From: Acanthornis magna
Lineage: Eukaryota; Chordata; Aves; Passeriformes; Acanthizidae
DNA: 64,000 bases
Reading direction: 5' to 3'
Assembly (NCBI GenBank): GCA_036785705.1
Contig: JAWUZG010000004.1
Location: 8,466,501 to 8,530,500 of the forward strand
The notes under the pieces are model-generated. The model saw nothing but the letters and a program-made list of their open reading frames with translations. It did not search any database and was not told the origin of the DNA. How positions within the stretch are numbered: position 1 is the first letter of the stretch; each line of letters begins with the position of its first letter. This document shows positions 25,784 to 37,800 of the stretch, one piece after another. The translations under genes were made by a program, and so were the position numbers.

Positions 25784-25785
25784 GT
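25736..25785. repeat. (AAT)n microsatellite at the CR1 tail
   Basis: About 15 AAT units begin directly after the CR1 tail repeat. The array probably grew from the LINE's own 3' tail, a common birthplace of microsatellites. Confidence 0.95.
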
Positions 25786-28556
25786 AATAGTTATGGACTC
25801 TAAAATTAAAATGTTAATGGCATTTTTTATTCAGTTATTGGGGAAAGAAAGACCATAAAAATGTGTCAGTAGATATTTAGAAATAGAAGCACATTTGTTT
25901 TGTTTGTGGTTTTATTTTTTTTGGTACCATGTTTTCAATCACTAGAAGAAAGTTGGTTCCCCTCTGTTAAAGAAATTTCTTTGCCCCAGGTTTCCCGCAG
26001 TAGACTCTCAGACATCTGATTCCAGAAAAAAAATTAATAATTGAGTGGTACAGCAATAGGAAGAGATTGAAATAGGTGCCTCCACAGAGACTGAGAACAA
26101 AGAAATCCCTGGACTTTTTACCCTTTCAGTCCATACTACTGATCCTCACAGGCTCTTCATGCACCTTACACGTGATTCTTGATCTGTGATGAGCTTTAGT
26201 CTGTGGTCTTTGTTCCTTAGTGAATTGTTTCTCTGTGTCCTGGCAGATCATTATCTGTTTCTTATCTGGACAGCCTGAGCTTCTGATCACAAGCATGGCT
26301 TCCTTATCTCCCTGTTTACATTACCTTCAGGACCTCCCTTTATATAACTGCTCAAGATATGTTAGTGGTAGCTGGGAGCTTCCTGCCTAAGGTTTCAGCA
26401 CCTTTACCATATTGTGCCAAGAAAACTTACTCAGACAAAAGAATAGAGTTAGAAGAATGAAGTTATGTAAAACATATTTATAAAAACTCTGTGTACACCT
26501 GTCCTGTGGGAGATAAGGGATGTTCTGTTTTAAGCACACTTCTGCCAGCATCATCACTTGCATGATGGATGTATTGCTAAGAAATTACCTACCTTGCACA
26601 CTTGAGGTGTGATTCCTGCAGTATTATTGTGAGTGCTGCATGCTGCAGTGCCATCCTACTCCCCAGAGCAGAGCTGCTCAAACTGCCTCATGTCTGCTCT
26701 GTCCTGCATAGGGAGGGTTGGGGCACTGCAGGATGATTTCCAGCATTGTCAAGACAGGTTTGACTGCTGCTGCTTCCTTTACAGTATCTCTGAACTCTGA
26801 TATTTCTTCAAGTTCCCCCCCTTGTTTGAAAAGTCATTTGGTAATTCCCTGCTTACTGTTTAAACGAGTGGATTGGTCATCTTTGTTTTTCATGTATAAA
26901 AGCCTGTCTTTGGCAGACACCCTCATGAGAGTTTTGGTTATCTCATTCACACCCCATTTTTTAGCTTCATTTCAACCTTAGCAGCTTTGTCAATTATGAG
27001 CTGTGTGAGCTTCCTAGAAATTTTGTCCTATACTGTAGTAATACCAATAAGATTGTATCAAAAAATATTGTTCAGCCTTGTTAGAAGGTAATTTCACATT
27101 TTGGAAAGTCTTTTCCATAAGATCACCACAACATGGATAGGCTTAATATGAACTAATATTTTTTAGTAGCAATATTTTGGTAATGCTTGTAAGAAGTATG
27201 TTTGAGAAATTATTTAAACTTCAAATATAAAGAAAGGTTTTTCTTCTCTCATTTTCACTGGAGCTTGAATATGCATAGAAAAAATAGAAAAAAAAACTCT
27301 AATAAAGAAAATAACATCTGTAGAAGTTATACTTCATACAGATAATTCTTGATACCTGAAAAAGTAAATTTAAAAAGTTTCTTGTTTCAACGCTCCATAA
27401 ATCCCAGATAATTCAGCAGCTTTTCATCCCTCCTAGAAATCTCCTCCACTGCATGAGTTTTTATGGTATGAAGTATAGCTTAATTTTTTGGGTAACTCTA
27501 AGAACATTCATCAATTTATTTCTGAGTTACAGGACTAATTCTGAAATATATATTTAAACCACTCAACAAGTGAAAACATGTGTTGGTCGCCTACCAGTGC
27601 TGGGAAGGCATGTGATCATACTTTACTGTACTCTTTGCCAGGATAAAGTTAATATCTTCCTAAAATATTTAAGTGATGAACCTATAATGAGAAGGAAAGT
27701 GTTGTCATTTCTTAACCCACAGTTCTGTTCCAAGAGAGGATAAGCACCCAGAAATCCTGTATATTTCAATACAATAAAATGCGTTAAGTTTAATTATATT
27801 TTAATACTATATTTTTCTTAGACGGTGTTTCCTACTGAGGTAGCTCCCCCTGCTTTCCTCTTCAGCAAAAGCAAATGTACAAAAGCTGTAGGGCTTTAGA
27901 CAGCATCACTAAATGAAAAATCACCTGCATTACCCTCACTCAAAAATATTTTCTGGCTCTCCGTAGAATATACCCAAGCAACAGACATCAGTTCCTTCAA
28001 TCTGAATTAATACCTCTTCTCATTCATGTCTCTTTTGCTCCCCTCTTTTGCATAAGTGGTCATATCAAAACTGTTTTTCACAATGAAAGCATCTTTTTGG
28101 TGAAGTTCAACTAGGAATATGACTCATACATTTAAAAGTTGGTAGAAAATCTTTTTACTTTCACACTGGGTTTAGAAGTTAGTGACTTCTTATTTGAAAT
28201 TATAAGGCTCATACCATCTAATTTTAATCACCCAGTTCTAATATACTGACACCTCTGCTGCTAATTCTCTTTCACTCTATTAGCTACATAGGGAATTAAG
28301 AACTAATTTCCAAGTCTCAATCACATCTCAGTTACATGTTTAAAGTACGTAAAGCAGATAGTGTGAATAACCCCTTATCTGCTTCTGCTGCCACTCAAAA
28401 CATGAGCTATCACAGACTGACATTTGCCGGTCTCTTCTGTGCATGAACAACACTGTTTCTCAGAGACAGGGAGGAATTACTAACCTTTGCTTTCAGTTGG
28501 TGATTTCAGAAAAGACTTCTCAGCATCTGGGGTCCTACGGGGTAATATTGCATGAT
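25786..28556. other. Non-coding stretch, no gene seen
   Basis: The longest frame is 87 codons (26718-26981) with no recognisable domain. The part from about 26100 to 26980 is somewhat less AT-rich than its flanks and could hold an old, unrecognised repeat or retrocopy. Nothing can be named. Confidence 0.6.
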
Positions 28557-29641
28557 TGTATTGGGTTTTCGTGGCTTAGATAGAGAGGGGCTATGGAAGT
28601 GCTGTCTGTGAGACATCTGACAGGGCTGGCTCCAAGATGGACCCGACACTGGCCAAAGCCAAGCCCATCAGCAGTGGTGGTGGCACCTCTGGGGTAAAGT
28701 ACTTAAGGGCATAGAAAAAATTCTGCAATTGCATCCAGAGAGAGGAGTGAAAATACATGAGAGAAACAGACCTGCAGGTACCAAGGTCAGTGAAGAAGGA
28801 TGGGCAGGAGGTGCTTCAGCACAAGAGCAGAGATGTCCCTGCAGCCCATGGTGAAGATCACGGTGAGGGAGGCTGTCCCCCGGCAGCCCATGGAGGTCCA
28901 CGGTGGAACAGAGATCCATGTGTAGCCCATGACGGAGCCCAGCCTGAAGAGACTGTTTGCCTGATGTGTGACCCTGTGGGATGCCTGCACTGGAACAGGC
29001 TCCTGGCAGAACCTAGACCCAGGGAGAGAGGACCCCACACTGGAGCAGGTTTTCTGGCAGGGCATGTGAGCCTGTGAGGGACTCTCACTCAAGCACTCTG
29101 TTCCTGTAGGGCTGCACCCCACAGAAAGTATCCATGCTGGAACAGTTAGTGAAGAAGTGTAGCCGACAGGAAAGACTCACATTGGAGAAGTTAATGGATG
29201 ACAATCTGCTGTGTGATGGACCCCACAATGGAGCAGGAAAAGGAGTGAGGAGTCCCACACCTGTGTAGGAAGGAGTGGTAGAGGTGTGTTATGAACTGAC
29301 CACAACCCCCATTCCTTATCCCCATGTACCACTGGAGGGAAGGGGGTAGAGAAAATAAGGAGTGAAGTTAAAAGGAGAAGGGAGGGATGAGGGGAAGGCA
29401 TTTTTAATATTTTGTTTTATTTCTCATTATCTTACCTGATTTAATTGGTAAGAAATTGAACTAATTTCCCCAGGACAACTCCATTTTGCCCATGATGGCA
29501 ACTGGTCAGTGATCTCTCCCTGTCCTTATCTCAAACCTTGAGGCTTTTGTTACATATTTTCTCCCCTTGTGCAGCTGAGGAGGGGAGTGAGAGAGAGACA
29601 TTAGTGGAATCCTGGCATCCAGCCAAGGTGAACCCTCCACA
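28557..29641 (+). mobile_element. Solo LTR of a bird endogenous retrovirus (ERVL-like)
   Basis: A 1085-bp segment starting TGTATTGGGTTTTCGTGG and ending AACCCTCCACA (TG...CA). It matches in layout an LTR family I know to be common in bird genomes: a GGCTCCAAGATGGACCCG block, ACTTAAGG then AGAGAGGAGTGA, a run of ~45-bp repeat units (28830-29250), a region rich in G and A (29330-29400), TTTTATTTCTCATTATCTTACC, and a GATCTCTCCCTGTCCTTATC block near the 3' end. No retroviral internal sequence flanks it, so it is a solo LTR left by recombination. Flanks show only a partial match (ATGAT before, ATGCG after), so the target duplication is decayed or absent. Open frames of 106-111 codons on both strands lie within the LTR and are not genes. 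Class ERVL is my best assignment from memory. Confidence 0.8.
28830..29250 (+). repeat. Tandem ~45-bp units within the LTR
   Basis: About six to seven degenerate units share a core like CCACACTGGAGCAG followed by a CCTGTGGG-type segment, for example near 28985, 29035, 29130, 29175 and 29220. Variable copy number of this unit is a feature of the LTR family. Confidence 0.7.
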
Positions 29642-32600
29642 ATGCGATATCATACAGGTGCTGTGTGAGAGATAATGTGATCAGATAACTAACAAAAATT
29701 AGTTACAGATTCTGCTTTTAAAGGACTAATCCCACATAGATGATAATCCTTTTATTTGAAGAGAAATATCCTTTCTCCTGTTTTGCCCTCCATCTATGTG
29801 CTACTGAACAAGGTTTTACATGTTGCTATACATGATGTCCATCCAAGTAACTGGACTCTGGTCATTGCCACCTCCCAAGGACACAGATAAGCACTGTTCT
29901 TTCCGGCTTATATCTGCTCGGTTAGTACACTGACAAAAGAAGGGAACATTTTAGAGAAATGTAATTTAGTCATGTATATTTTAGGTGAAAGTGGAATAAA
30001 CCCTAGCAGGGTTTTGGATTGGAACAACTAACACTCTCCCTGACAATTTCTGGGCACACAGAGCTCAGGAGCTGCTATGTGCCAGGATCATCTTCCGTGT
30101 CGGTTTGGATGTTGCCAAATTATTTCTGAGGTGAAGACAGTTTAATAGAACAGATATGGGTTGCTGGCCTGAGTGCCAGAAAAAATTCTGGGCATATTTA
30201 ATTTACTGACAGATGAAGTGCTAATTTAGGTGGATTCAATCACCCTTTGGAGGTCTTCAACAGTAGTACCTCTCTCATAACATCATTATAAATGTGTATG
30301 TGGAACACAGCTGAAGAATATGGTATTCCACGATTCTACAAATATCATAAAACCAAGTAGAGAGTAGTATGGTAAAAAGTAGAAAGATTGTATATAGAAA
30401 AGGGAGAAAAAATTTTGGCAGAAAGTCAAAAATGCAGAAGCCAAAAATGGTAGAAATGTTAGTGTATATGTCACCTATAACTGAAAAATTTAGTTCACAA
30501 CTAGTCTGTGTCTATATAATAAACTTACTCATCAGAAATTAATAATCTATATCTGCAGAAAAAATTGTTGTTTGAAGTTGCGTTATACTCATATGGGGTA
30601 TAATGCCATGCCTCACCCAGGTATTCCAGAATGAGGAATCATGAGATAAGTAGCAATCCGAATCTTTAGGGTTGGGGTTAAACTACAACACATATATCCT
30701 TGTAATGCTTTGGGTAAATATTTATTTTAACTTAGCGATAGAAAAAAATGAAACAAAATATTCTCAGCTGTTCCGGACTGGAACAGTTATGCCTAAAACC
30801 GCAAGTGAAGAACAATATCAAACTTCTGAAGTTTTTAATGTTAGCTCTTACAAAATTCCATCTGACACATCTTTTCCCAGACAACAGTAATTTTGCAGGA
30901 CCTACTTCAAAGATTGCTTTCTTCTTAGAGAAGAAACATTCTTATGAGAAATGCTCTGCATATGAAATTTAATGCGAAGTGTTATCTCAGTTGGCATCCT
31001 TAAACAGAAAAAGAGAAGCTGTTTAAAGATGATAGTGGACTGTATCTTCAAAAAAAAGATGATCTGCCCAGAGCAGCAGTGAAGTTTAGTAGAAATCTTC
31101 TGTAAACAGCACTATCAGAAGAGGTGGATGTCAGCTGTTTCATAAGTTTGATAGCTCAGAAGTGTGATGGCCTTTAGATCAATCAATTAAAAGAAGACTT
31201 GAACAGAAAGTGGTTTTCGTGGCAGAGCGAATTTTTGCAACTTGAAAAAAAATCAAATCCACAGTGCCTTTTCCTTCCCTAAAAATATCCTTTGAAATAA
31301 GTCCTTTGCTTAAGTAATAAAACTGAAATTTTACACAAATTAACCACATTTTTGAGAAATCTATGGTGTAGTCATATTTTAATTGGTATTTGCCAATATG
31401 GCCATGTGTTGTCTATGTATTGCTCCATATTTTATTTTTGTTCCTAAATAACACATTACAGAAAGGTAAGAAAAAGGTATTTAATATTCAGTTTTGGTTT
31501 TATTATATGTATACCCACACCTCAGGAAAAAAGTTTCTTTGGGGTAATTTTTTTATACTGACACTGTAAAAATTGATGAAAAGTAGCATCTAGATTGTAG
31601 GTTATGACTACAGTATCTAATTTTTTATGCTACTATCTAATTTTTTAACTTTGACATTTGTACTAAACTATTTTGTGTACAACTTTCTTAATATATTATT
31701 TTTTCTGATTTATAAGATTTTGTCCTAAGGAATGTGAAATTAGGCCAGTATTACTTATCAAATATCTAATAAAATATTAATATTCTAATTGCATTTATGA
31801 GTGGATGAAGTGATTATTCACAGTAGGATGGCAATTATAATCAAACACTGGTTTTTACTACACAAGGGAAAGGTCTTCATAATGTTAAGTATCAATTCAA
31901 ATAGAAATAATGCTATATCAAATATATTATACTTCATGGACACTTGATTTTTCACCTTTAGAAGATAATAGAAAACTCAATTATACCTGGAGAACACTTA
32001 GAGTATATTAGCTTTGAATTTTTTCAACAGTCAAGAGGAAAAATTACTTAGGTAAAGATGGGATTTCACTCATTTAAATGAAAAAAAAAATTCTTTCTCT
32101 AATGGGAGAAAAAAAAGAATTACTAAAGATTCCTGTCCCTGATTAAAGAACCCTTGCATTTGCAGGTTTGAAATAGATAACTAACCTTTAAAAAGTATCT
32201 AAATGAATCTCTTTTTGAGGTCGTGGAAGAAACTTCCAATGTTTTGGTGATAAAGCAGGACTTCTTTAAAGACAAGCAGCTAGTAAACTGCAAGACTGTG
32301 GCCAGAGAGGTTTTTATGCAATCCCCATGTTCTCATCTTAGGATGAACCACATTGCCCATTAGAGGCAGCAGAAAGGGCCAGGGGATGTGTGCGTGTGTG
32401 AGACTGCTCCCCAAGACCTGGCCATCATTTGTTACTGTCACAAGGACTTAACCCAAAATTTGTCAGAATGAAAGTACATGGCAACCTTTCTTGGAAAGAG
32501 AGTGGTGGCCCAGGTGAACTCCTCAGGACCCTTCAGTGCCCTTGTACAACCCCCAGTGCTGGGAGCACCAGCAATACAGCCACGAAGAAAAAGTACTTGG

Positions 32601-34102
32601 AAGGCTGTTGTACAAACTGGTTTCCATATAACTAAGATATTTAAAAGCATCATTTTTCGTATCTTCATCGATACGTCCAGAAAAAGGACAGAACTCTCAT
32701 CTATCAGCAGTCTACAGAAATATCATCTGACCTATGTCCAACTTTCAGATAAAATATGGGACATTAATTTAATGTTTGTGCGTTACATGTTATGTTTGCT
32801 TTCTCTACCATTTCTCTAACTTTGGGAGATCATACTCTACCCTGACATTACAGTAGAAATGGAAATGTAGTGAAAGACAGAAAAATTTAATTTTTTCAGA
32901 CAAAGGAAATAACCAGAAATTAGGGTACTGTGCAGACTTGTAGGTTAAGTAGTTTGTGCTGAAGTCATTGCACCATCGCTTCTGCGTCCTTAAACTGCCT
33001 CAAGTGAACATTTCGCTGGGGATTTTAACAACAGATTTTTATGTCCCTTGGGTACAATAAGGCCTCAAATAAAATACCATGAAGGAGAATCAGTAAATCC
33101 TCAATCACGGAAAAACTAGAAAATGCACTGAACTCCCAATATGTTATGCCTCCAGACCTTTCAGAAGGCTACAGTAAGTACAGGTACAAGTTAAAATAAC
33201 TTTAGATAGACAATACATTGATCAGGGGGGTCTTTCTACTCTGCATTGTGTTAAATTGCTGTTGTCTAAATAGTTTGAAGAATTCCCTGTTGTGCTTATT
33301 TTACTGAAGAGTTTCTGATTGCCTTTTTGTAGATATCTTTAGCCTCCTTCTATAAAATGTGCAGCTGGCTGTCTTTCCAGATGACTTTCCACAGTTCGTG
33401 GCTTTTAAAATAAATACAGTCACTTCTTTCACTCATATCTTTGTAGGATATTATTAACTTATTTTGAAGACTTTTGAAAAACAGTGACAAACCATCAAAA
33501 ATTCAGAAATGTCTGTAGTAGATTCAAATCTGTGTATAATTTCATTGAAACAAACAGGACAAATTATGTCTATTTTAACTTCGATGAATTATTAGCACAA
33601 AAAAAATGGAATAAAAAGAAAATATGACATACCCATACCAATCCAACTGCTTCTCCCAGGAGAAAATTAGCAGTTACTGTACTGGTTCTACTATGACACC
33701 TCATAAATACTTCATTTAGAGTATTTAAGGCTTGAACCTGTGCTTCATGTGGTTAAAAGTTTATAGTTCAATTAAGTCAATTTCTATTATAAAAATTCAT
33801 TTCACTTGACCCGAAGTGTCTAACTTGGACACAAAATTAAAATAAGACTGAACTAGGAAGGTACGTTCTTCCATTACATGCCATCAGACACCTACCTCTT
33901 GCCTTTGACTATATTGGCAAGTTAAGCACTTTTTTAAGAGACTAAAGATCTGTACCTAAACTAGCCATTCATTAGTATTTCACCCTATTTTTTGAGGAAT
34001 CTTAAAGGACTTCTTAATCTTTTTCTGTATTTCTATTCTCATTGTGTCGTCCCCATCCTCACCCCCTCCCCCCCCCCCCCGCCCCAGTTCTCTCTCTCTT
34101 CA
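29642..34102. other. AT-rich non-coding stretch, no gene seen
   Basis: Open frames up to 113 codons (32478-32819), plus overlapping frames of 68-76 codons on both strands at the same place, show no known domain. The GC-moderate piece at about 32400-32640 could be an old retrocopy or decayed element. A 20-bp tandem duplication lies at 31614-31648 and a C-rich run at 34051-34085. Confidence 0.6.
31614..31648. repeat. Short tandem duplication (20-bp period)
   Basis: TATCTAATTTTTTATGCTAC is followed immediately by TATCTAATTTTTTAAC. Minor local duplication. Confidence 0.8.
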
Positions 34103-34803
34103 TGTCTGGTGCATAAATAACTCAATTGGGCCAAAAGCCCAGCAAGAAGTTATCTCTTGATGCCCAAAAGTCTGGGATCTCCAACCAAGAATCCACATCT
34201 TGGTATGGAGAGTCTGGAGCCTCCAACCTAGAATCCACATCTTGATATAGAGGGAAGACGTGGAAAGAGATGGAAGAAATACGTACATAACCAAAAGACA
34301 CACTTTTACACTATAAAAGACACATGAATCACCACTGAGGCAGAAGTCTCTAATGCACACTCTGGAAACGTGTAAAGGCTTCTCCCCGGAGCCTGGACGC
34401 AGGCTCTGCTGGTTACTTTACTGGGAATTGAGCGAAAGGATTCCGAGGTATACTTCACCACCAAATTGGCGTTGGTAAGATACATTGGTTCCTAAGTTAT
34501 ATTATTTCCTGCTAGATGTAATAACAGGTACCCTTTTGCGTGCTGAACTCTCTCTCTACTAGTAGTTTCTTTTATTTTATTCCTGTGTAGTATGTAGTTT
34601 TGTCCTAAGTCTTATGTCTGCTATTTTCTGTGTCTAATAAATGATAATTTATGTCATATTAGACCAAATTTGCCATTATTAAAGAACTTGTCAACAAGAC
34701 TGGGTCTTGGAGTGCTGGCCACCCCAATAAGAGCTACTGCCTGCTGCCAAAGGCCTGGGCAAAAGGCAGAGATTTAGCTAAGCTCCTGTCTCCATTCATA
34801 ACA
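34103..34803 (+). mobile_element. Solo LTR of an endogenous retrovirus (plus strand)
   Basis: About 700 bp bounded by TGTCTGGTGC and CATTCATAACA (TG...CA). It has a TATA-type box (ACTATAAAAGACA near 34310), a GC-richer block downstream, and a polyadenylation signal (AATAAATGATAA near 34635). A U5-like end follows (ACTGGGTCTTGGAGTGCTGG, CCCAATAAGAGC). No gag, pol or env sequence adjoins it. The U3 part carries two copies of a 42-bp unit (34169-34252). Flanks TTCATGT and CTCATGT resemble each other, so the ends could shift by a few bases. Family not named with confidence. Confidence 0.65.
34169..34252 (+). repeat. Duplicated 42-bp block in LTR U3
   Basis: Two adjacent 42-bp units (34169-34210 and 34211-34252) each contain TCCAACC(A/T)AGAATCCACATCTTG(G/A)TAT. 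They differ at about 8 positions. Tandem duplication upstream of the TATA box is typical of retroviral U3 enhancers. Confidence 0.85.
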
Positions 34804-37800
34804 CTCATGTAAAAGTGTCAGGTAAGTATGAAAAAAACTTCAATTTTGTATGACTAGGTAAATTCCCTTTTTTGTAGTTAAAGTTGAAAATATGACATGG
34901 ACGGAAGATACCAACATTCACCCGTTTCTGTAAACAAACTTGAAAACTATCTGAACCATGTGCATATCTCCAACAGAATTTTTCAGATCACGTTCATAGG
35001 TAATGGAAAAAAAAAATCAGTGGGTTAAATCCCCAAATAAAACTCCTATGTCTCTGCAAATCATGTGAAAACTCTCATTGTCACTAACAGAATCAGCAAT
35101 TCAATCCCAACTAAGAATACTGTTTATGATAACTTTATGTGAATTATCTGTGTTACAGTACAATGTTGTATTAGTAAAGGAGTCAGTGCCTTGTTGTGTA
35201 AATTCCAGTAATCTGCTCTAGCACAATAATTCATCTAAATTTTCTGACTAAATTTGCACTCTTCTAAAAAAAAAAAAATTACTTCATGGTGACATTTTTC
35301 TCCTTTTAAATTTTAATATAGTGTTTTGGAGTGGTAATGGATAGATTTACAATATATAAATAACAATTTTTAATGCTATAAATGTATATATATAAAGCCC
35401 CCATTAAAAAAAAAATCTTAGAAATAAGTGTAAAAGGAGCTGGATGTGCCTACTTAATTAATCCTTGGGGTTTGATTCTGAAATACGAAACAGTTGACTT
35501 TTCATCCTTCATGTATAACCAAAAATATTGCTAAACCATCATGTCTGTATATACCAACAAAGGTAGTTAGTAAAGATTACATCATCCATGTAAACACGTG
35601 TGTAAGTAAGAAAGTAACTAATAAATCATTACATAAACGCTTATATTCATACCGGTTCACAAAATAGTGTATACACATGAGCGTTCTTCAGAGAACGCAT
35701 TTGCTAATCTACGTCAAGAGAGAATGAAATCAATAGAACAAATGTGCTGTCACTGGTTCTAAAGAGACATTCTAGAGAGTTGAAAAAAAAATCCCACAAG
35801 ACAAAAAGGTTGTGATTTTCCTGACTTAAAACTGAACATAAGCTTACAGTTCTGAATTTTTTCTTACAAGAATCTTGATGTAAAACTTCACTTATAGACA
35901 TTTATAGTGAGCATGTCTTAACTATACAAAGGTATTTTTATAAATGTCACTACAAAATTTACAAGATAACAAAATAAAAAGAATACTTGCAAATTATTAA
36001 TTTCAATTTTCTTTATAGTGAGTATTTTCCACACAAAATAGGCTGCTTTCCAGAGAACTGCAGCCAATTTGTGTAACACTTATAAAGTCTGTATATATGA
36101 ATCCCACATGCATCATAGATTCAATGACAACATAGTTCCTTTCTATATTCTTTACTTTTCTTCTTTTTACTGACACAGAAGAGGAGGAAAGGTAACTTTT
36201 AAAAGAACAATTTTAAAAACCTATTACAAAAAAAAAAAAAAAAGAAAAAAGAAAATCAATGGTTCCCTCCATAAAAGTCATGCAGGCAAACAGGAGACTA
36301 GAATACTTTGTGAGTGACTGTACATCAGATGGAAAAAATCAATAGTTTCCGTAAAGAAGGTATCCTCAGGGATAGAAAGCTTCAAGGTATGAATAGAACA
36401 GTAGCTTCAGTGCTTGGCATCTGCAGAAGTGATAATACATTTTCTAATCCCTGCCCAAGAGTGGGTAAAAGAATACACTGTTTCAAAGTTTTAATGATCC
36501 AGGGTGAATATATTACACTGTCTTTCCTGCTGAGCTGCTTGAGCCCTACTTTACCTGTGGGATATGTTAAAAGACCAATCAAATAATTCAGAAAACTTCA
36601 CAGCTTAGCCAGCAATGTTGGAATGATGTTTACCCTTCCTTCTGGGTCCTCTAATGTTTGCTGAAATCTCAAATACTTACCTCAGGCGGCAGCTTGATAT
36701 TTACTAGCAAAGATTTTATTGGTATGAAGGAAGAAAAAAAAAATGTAGTTTTTGTAAATCCGTTTTGTGCATTAAGTTCACCTTGAAGTACAAAAAAAAA
36801 AAAAACCCCAAACAAACAGAGGATTTCCAGGTGACTGGGATTAAGTGCTGTCACTGTCTGATAATGTCCTGGCTCCATATCTTCATTATCCATTTCTCTT
36901 TTCCCTGTTCCAGATTCCATGAAAGGAAAACTAGAATTGCATGCCTCAGCTGATAACATCATACAGCTTACAGGGCACTAGGGTGGAATAACTTCAGGCA
37001 TATATTCATTGTAAAATTACTTAATTTTAATTGTCTTTCATGTTGATGTCAATCCGTAGCATCTATGCTACTTTGCTTCCAGACAAAGCAAATCACAAAA
37101 AGATTACTTGAGGACATATTTCACACCAAAAATTATTCTCTAAAATCAGTAAAAAGGTCAACCTGACGTAAGTTCTTTTGTCTCTACAATAATACCCACA
37201 GTTTCCTAGAAATACATTGAGAACAGTCATTGAGAAAAGAAACAAAGGGACTTACATTAAGGAATGGCCCCAGGATATTAAGTATATGCTTTATTTCTCA
37301 AGCCAGAGTGCTGTGCAGAAAGGAGGGAAGGAGAAACAGATGGCTAGAGAAAACAAAGAAGGGAAGAAAGGGTAACAGACAGTCAGATGGAGGGGAGAAA
37401 GAAAAAAGACAAAAAAGAAAGATCGAAAGAAAAACAGATGGAGAGTAACAAAAATGGAAGGAAACAGGTGGACAGAATGAGAGGGAAAATGAGCAGACAG
37501 AGAAAAAGTAGGAAGAGAGCAAGGGAGGAAAGAAATGTGTTACATTATTTTAGACATTTTAAACTGAAGAAGTTATGCCTTAGGGTCCCAGGAATTCCAT
37601 GAGGCTGAGAGAACTTAGGACCAAATGCTCACTAGTTTGATCATCTGACCTTAGCGATTACCCAAGAAATAGGTCTGGAAACCATTCTGATCTGCCAGAC
37701 TGTGAGGGGAGTGATTGCCCCTCAGGTTCACTTCATTTATCAGTACAGATGTAGCTATAGTGAATATTGCATCGGGAAACTTATTAATATCCAAAACCAT

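Noticed and set aside
25652..25858. 68-codon frame with an isoleucine run
   Set aside because: Produced by the (AAT)n microsatellite after a CR1 tail.
28757..29122. Four overlapping frames of 76-111 codons
   Set aside because: All lie inside a solo LTR and its tandem repeats.
28552..29646. Target-site duplication for the 1.1-kb LTR
   Set aside because: Flanks ATGAT and ATGCG share only three bases. Not a reliable duplication.
32429..32819. Overlapping frames of 68-113 codons on both strands
   Set aside because: No recognisable protein family, and opposite strands are equally open. At best an old unrecognised retrocopy.
35681..35698. Perfect 7-bp stem hairpin GCGTTCT/AGAACGC
   Set aside because: Short stem, expected by chance in 64 kb. 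No T-rich Pol III stop or other RNA feature.
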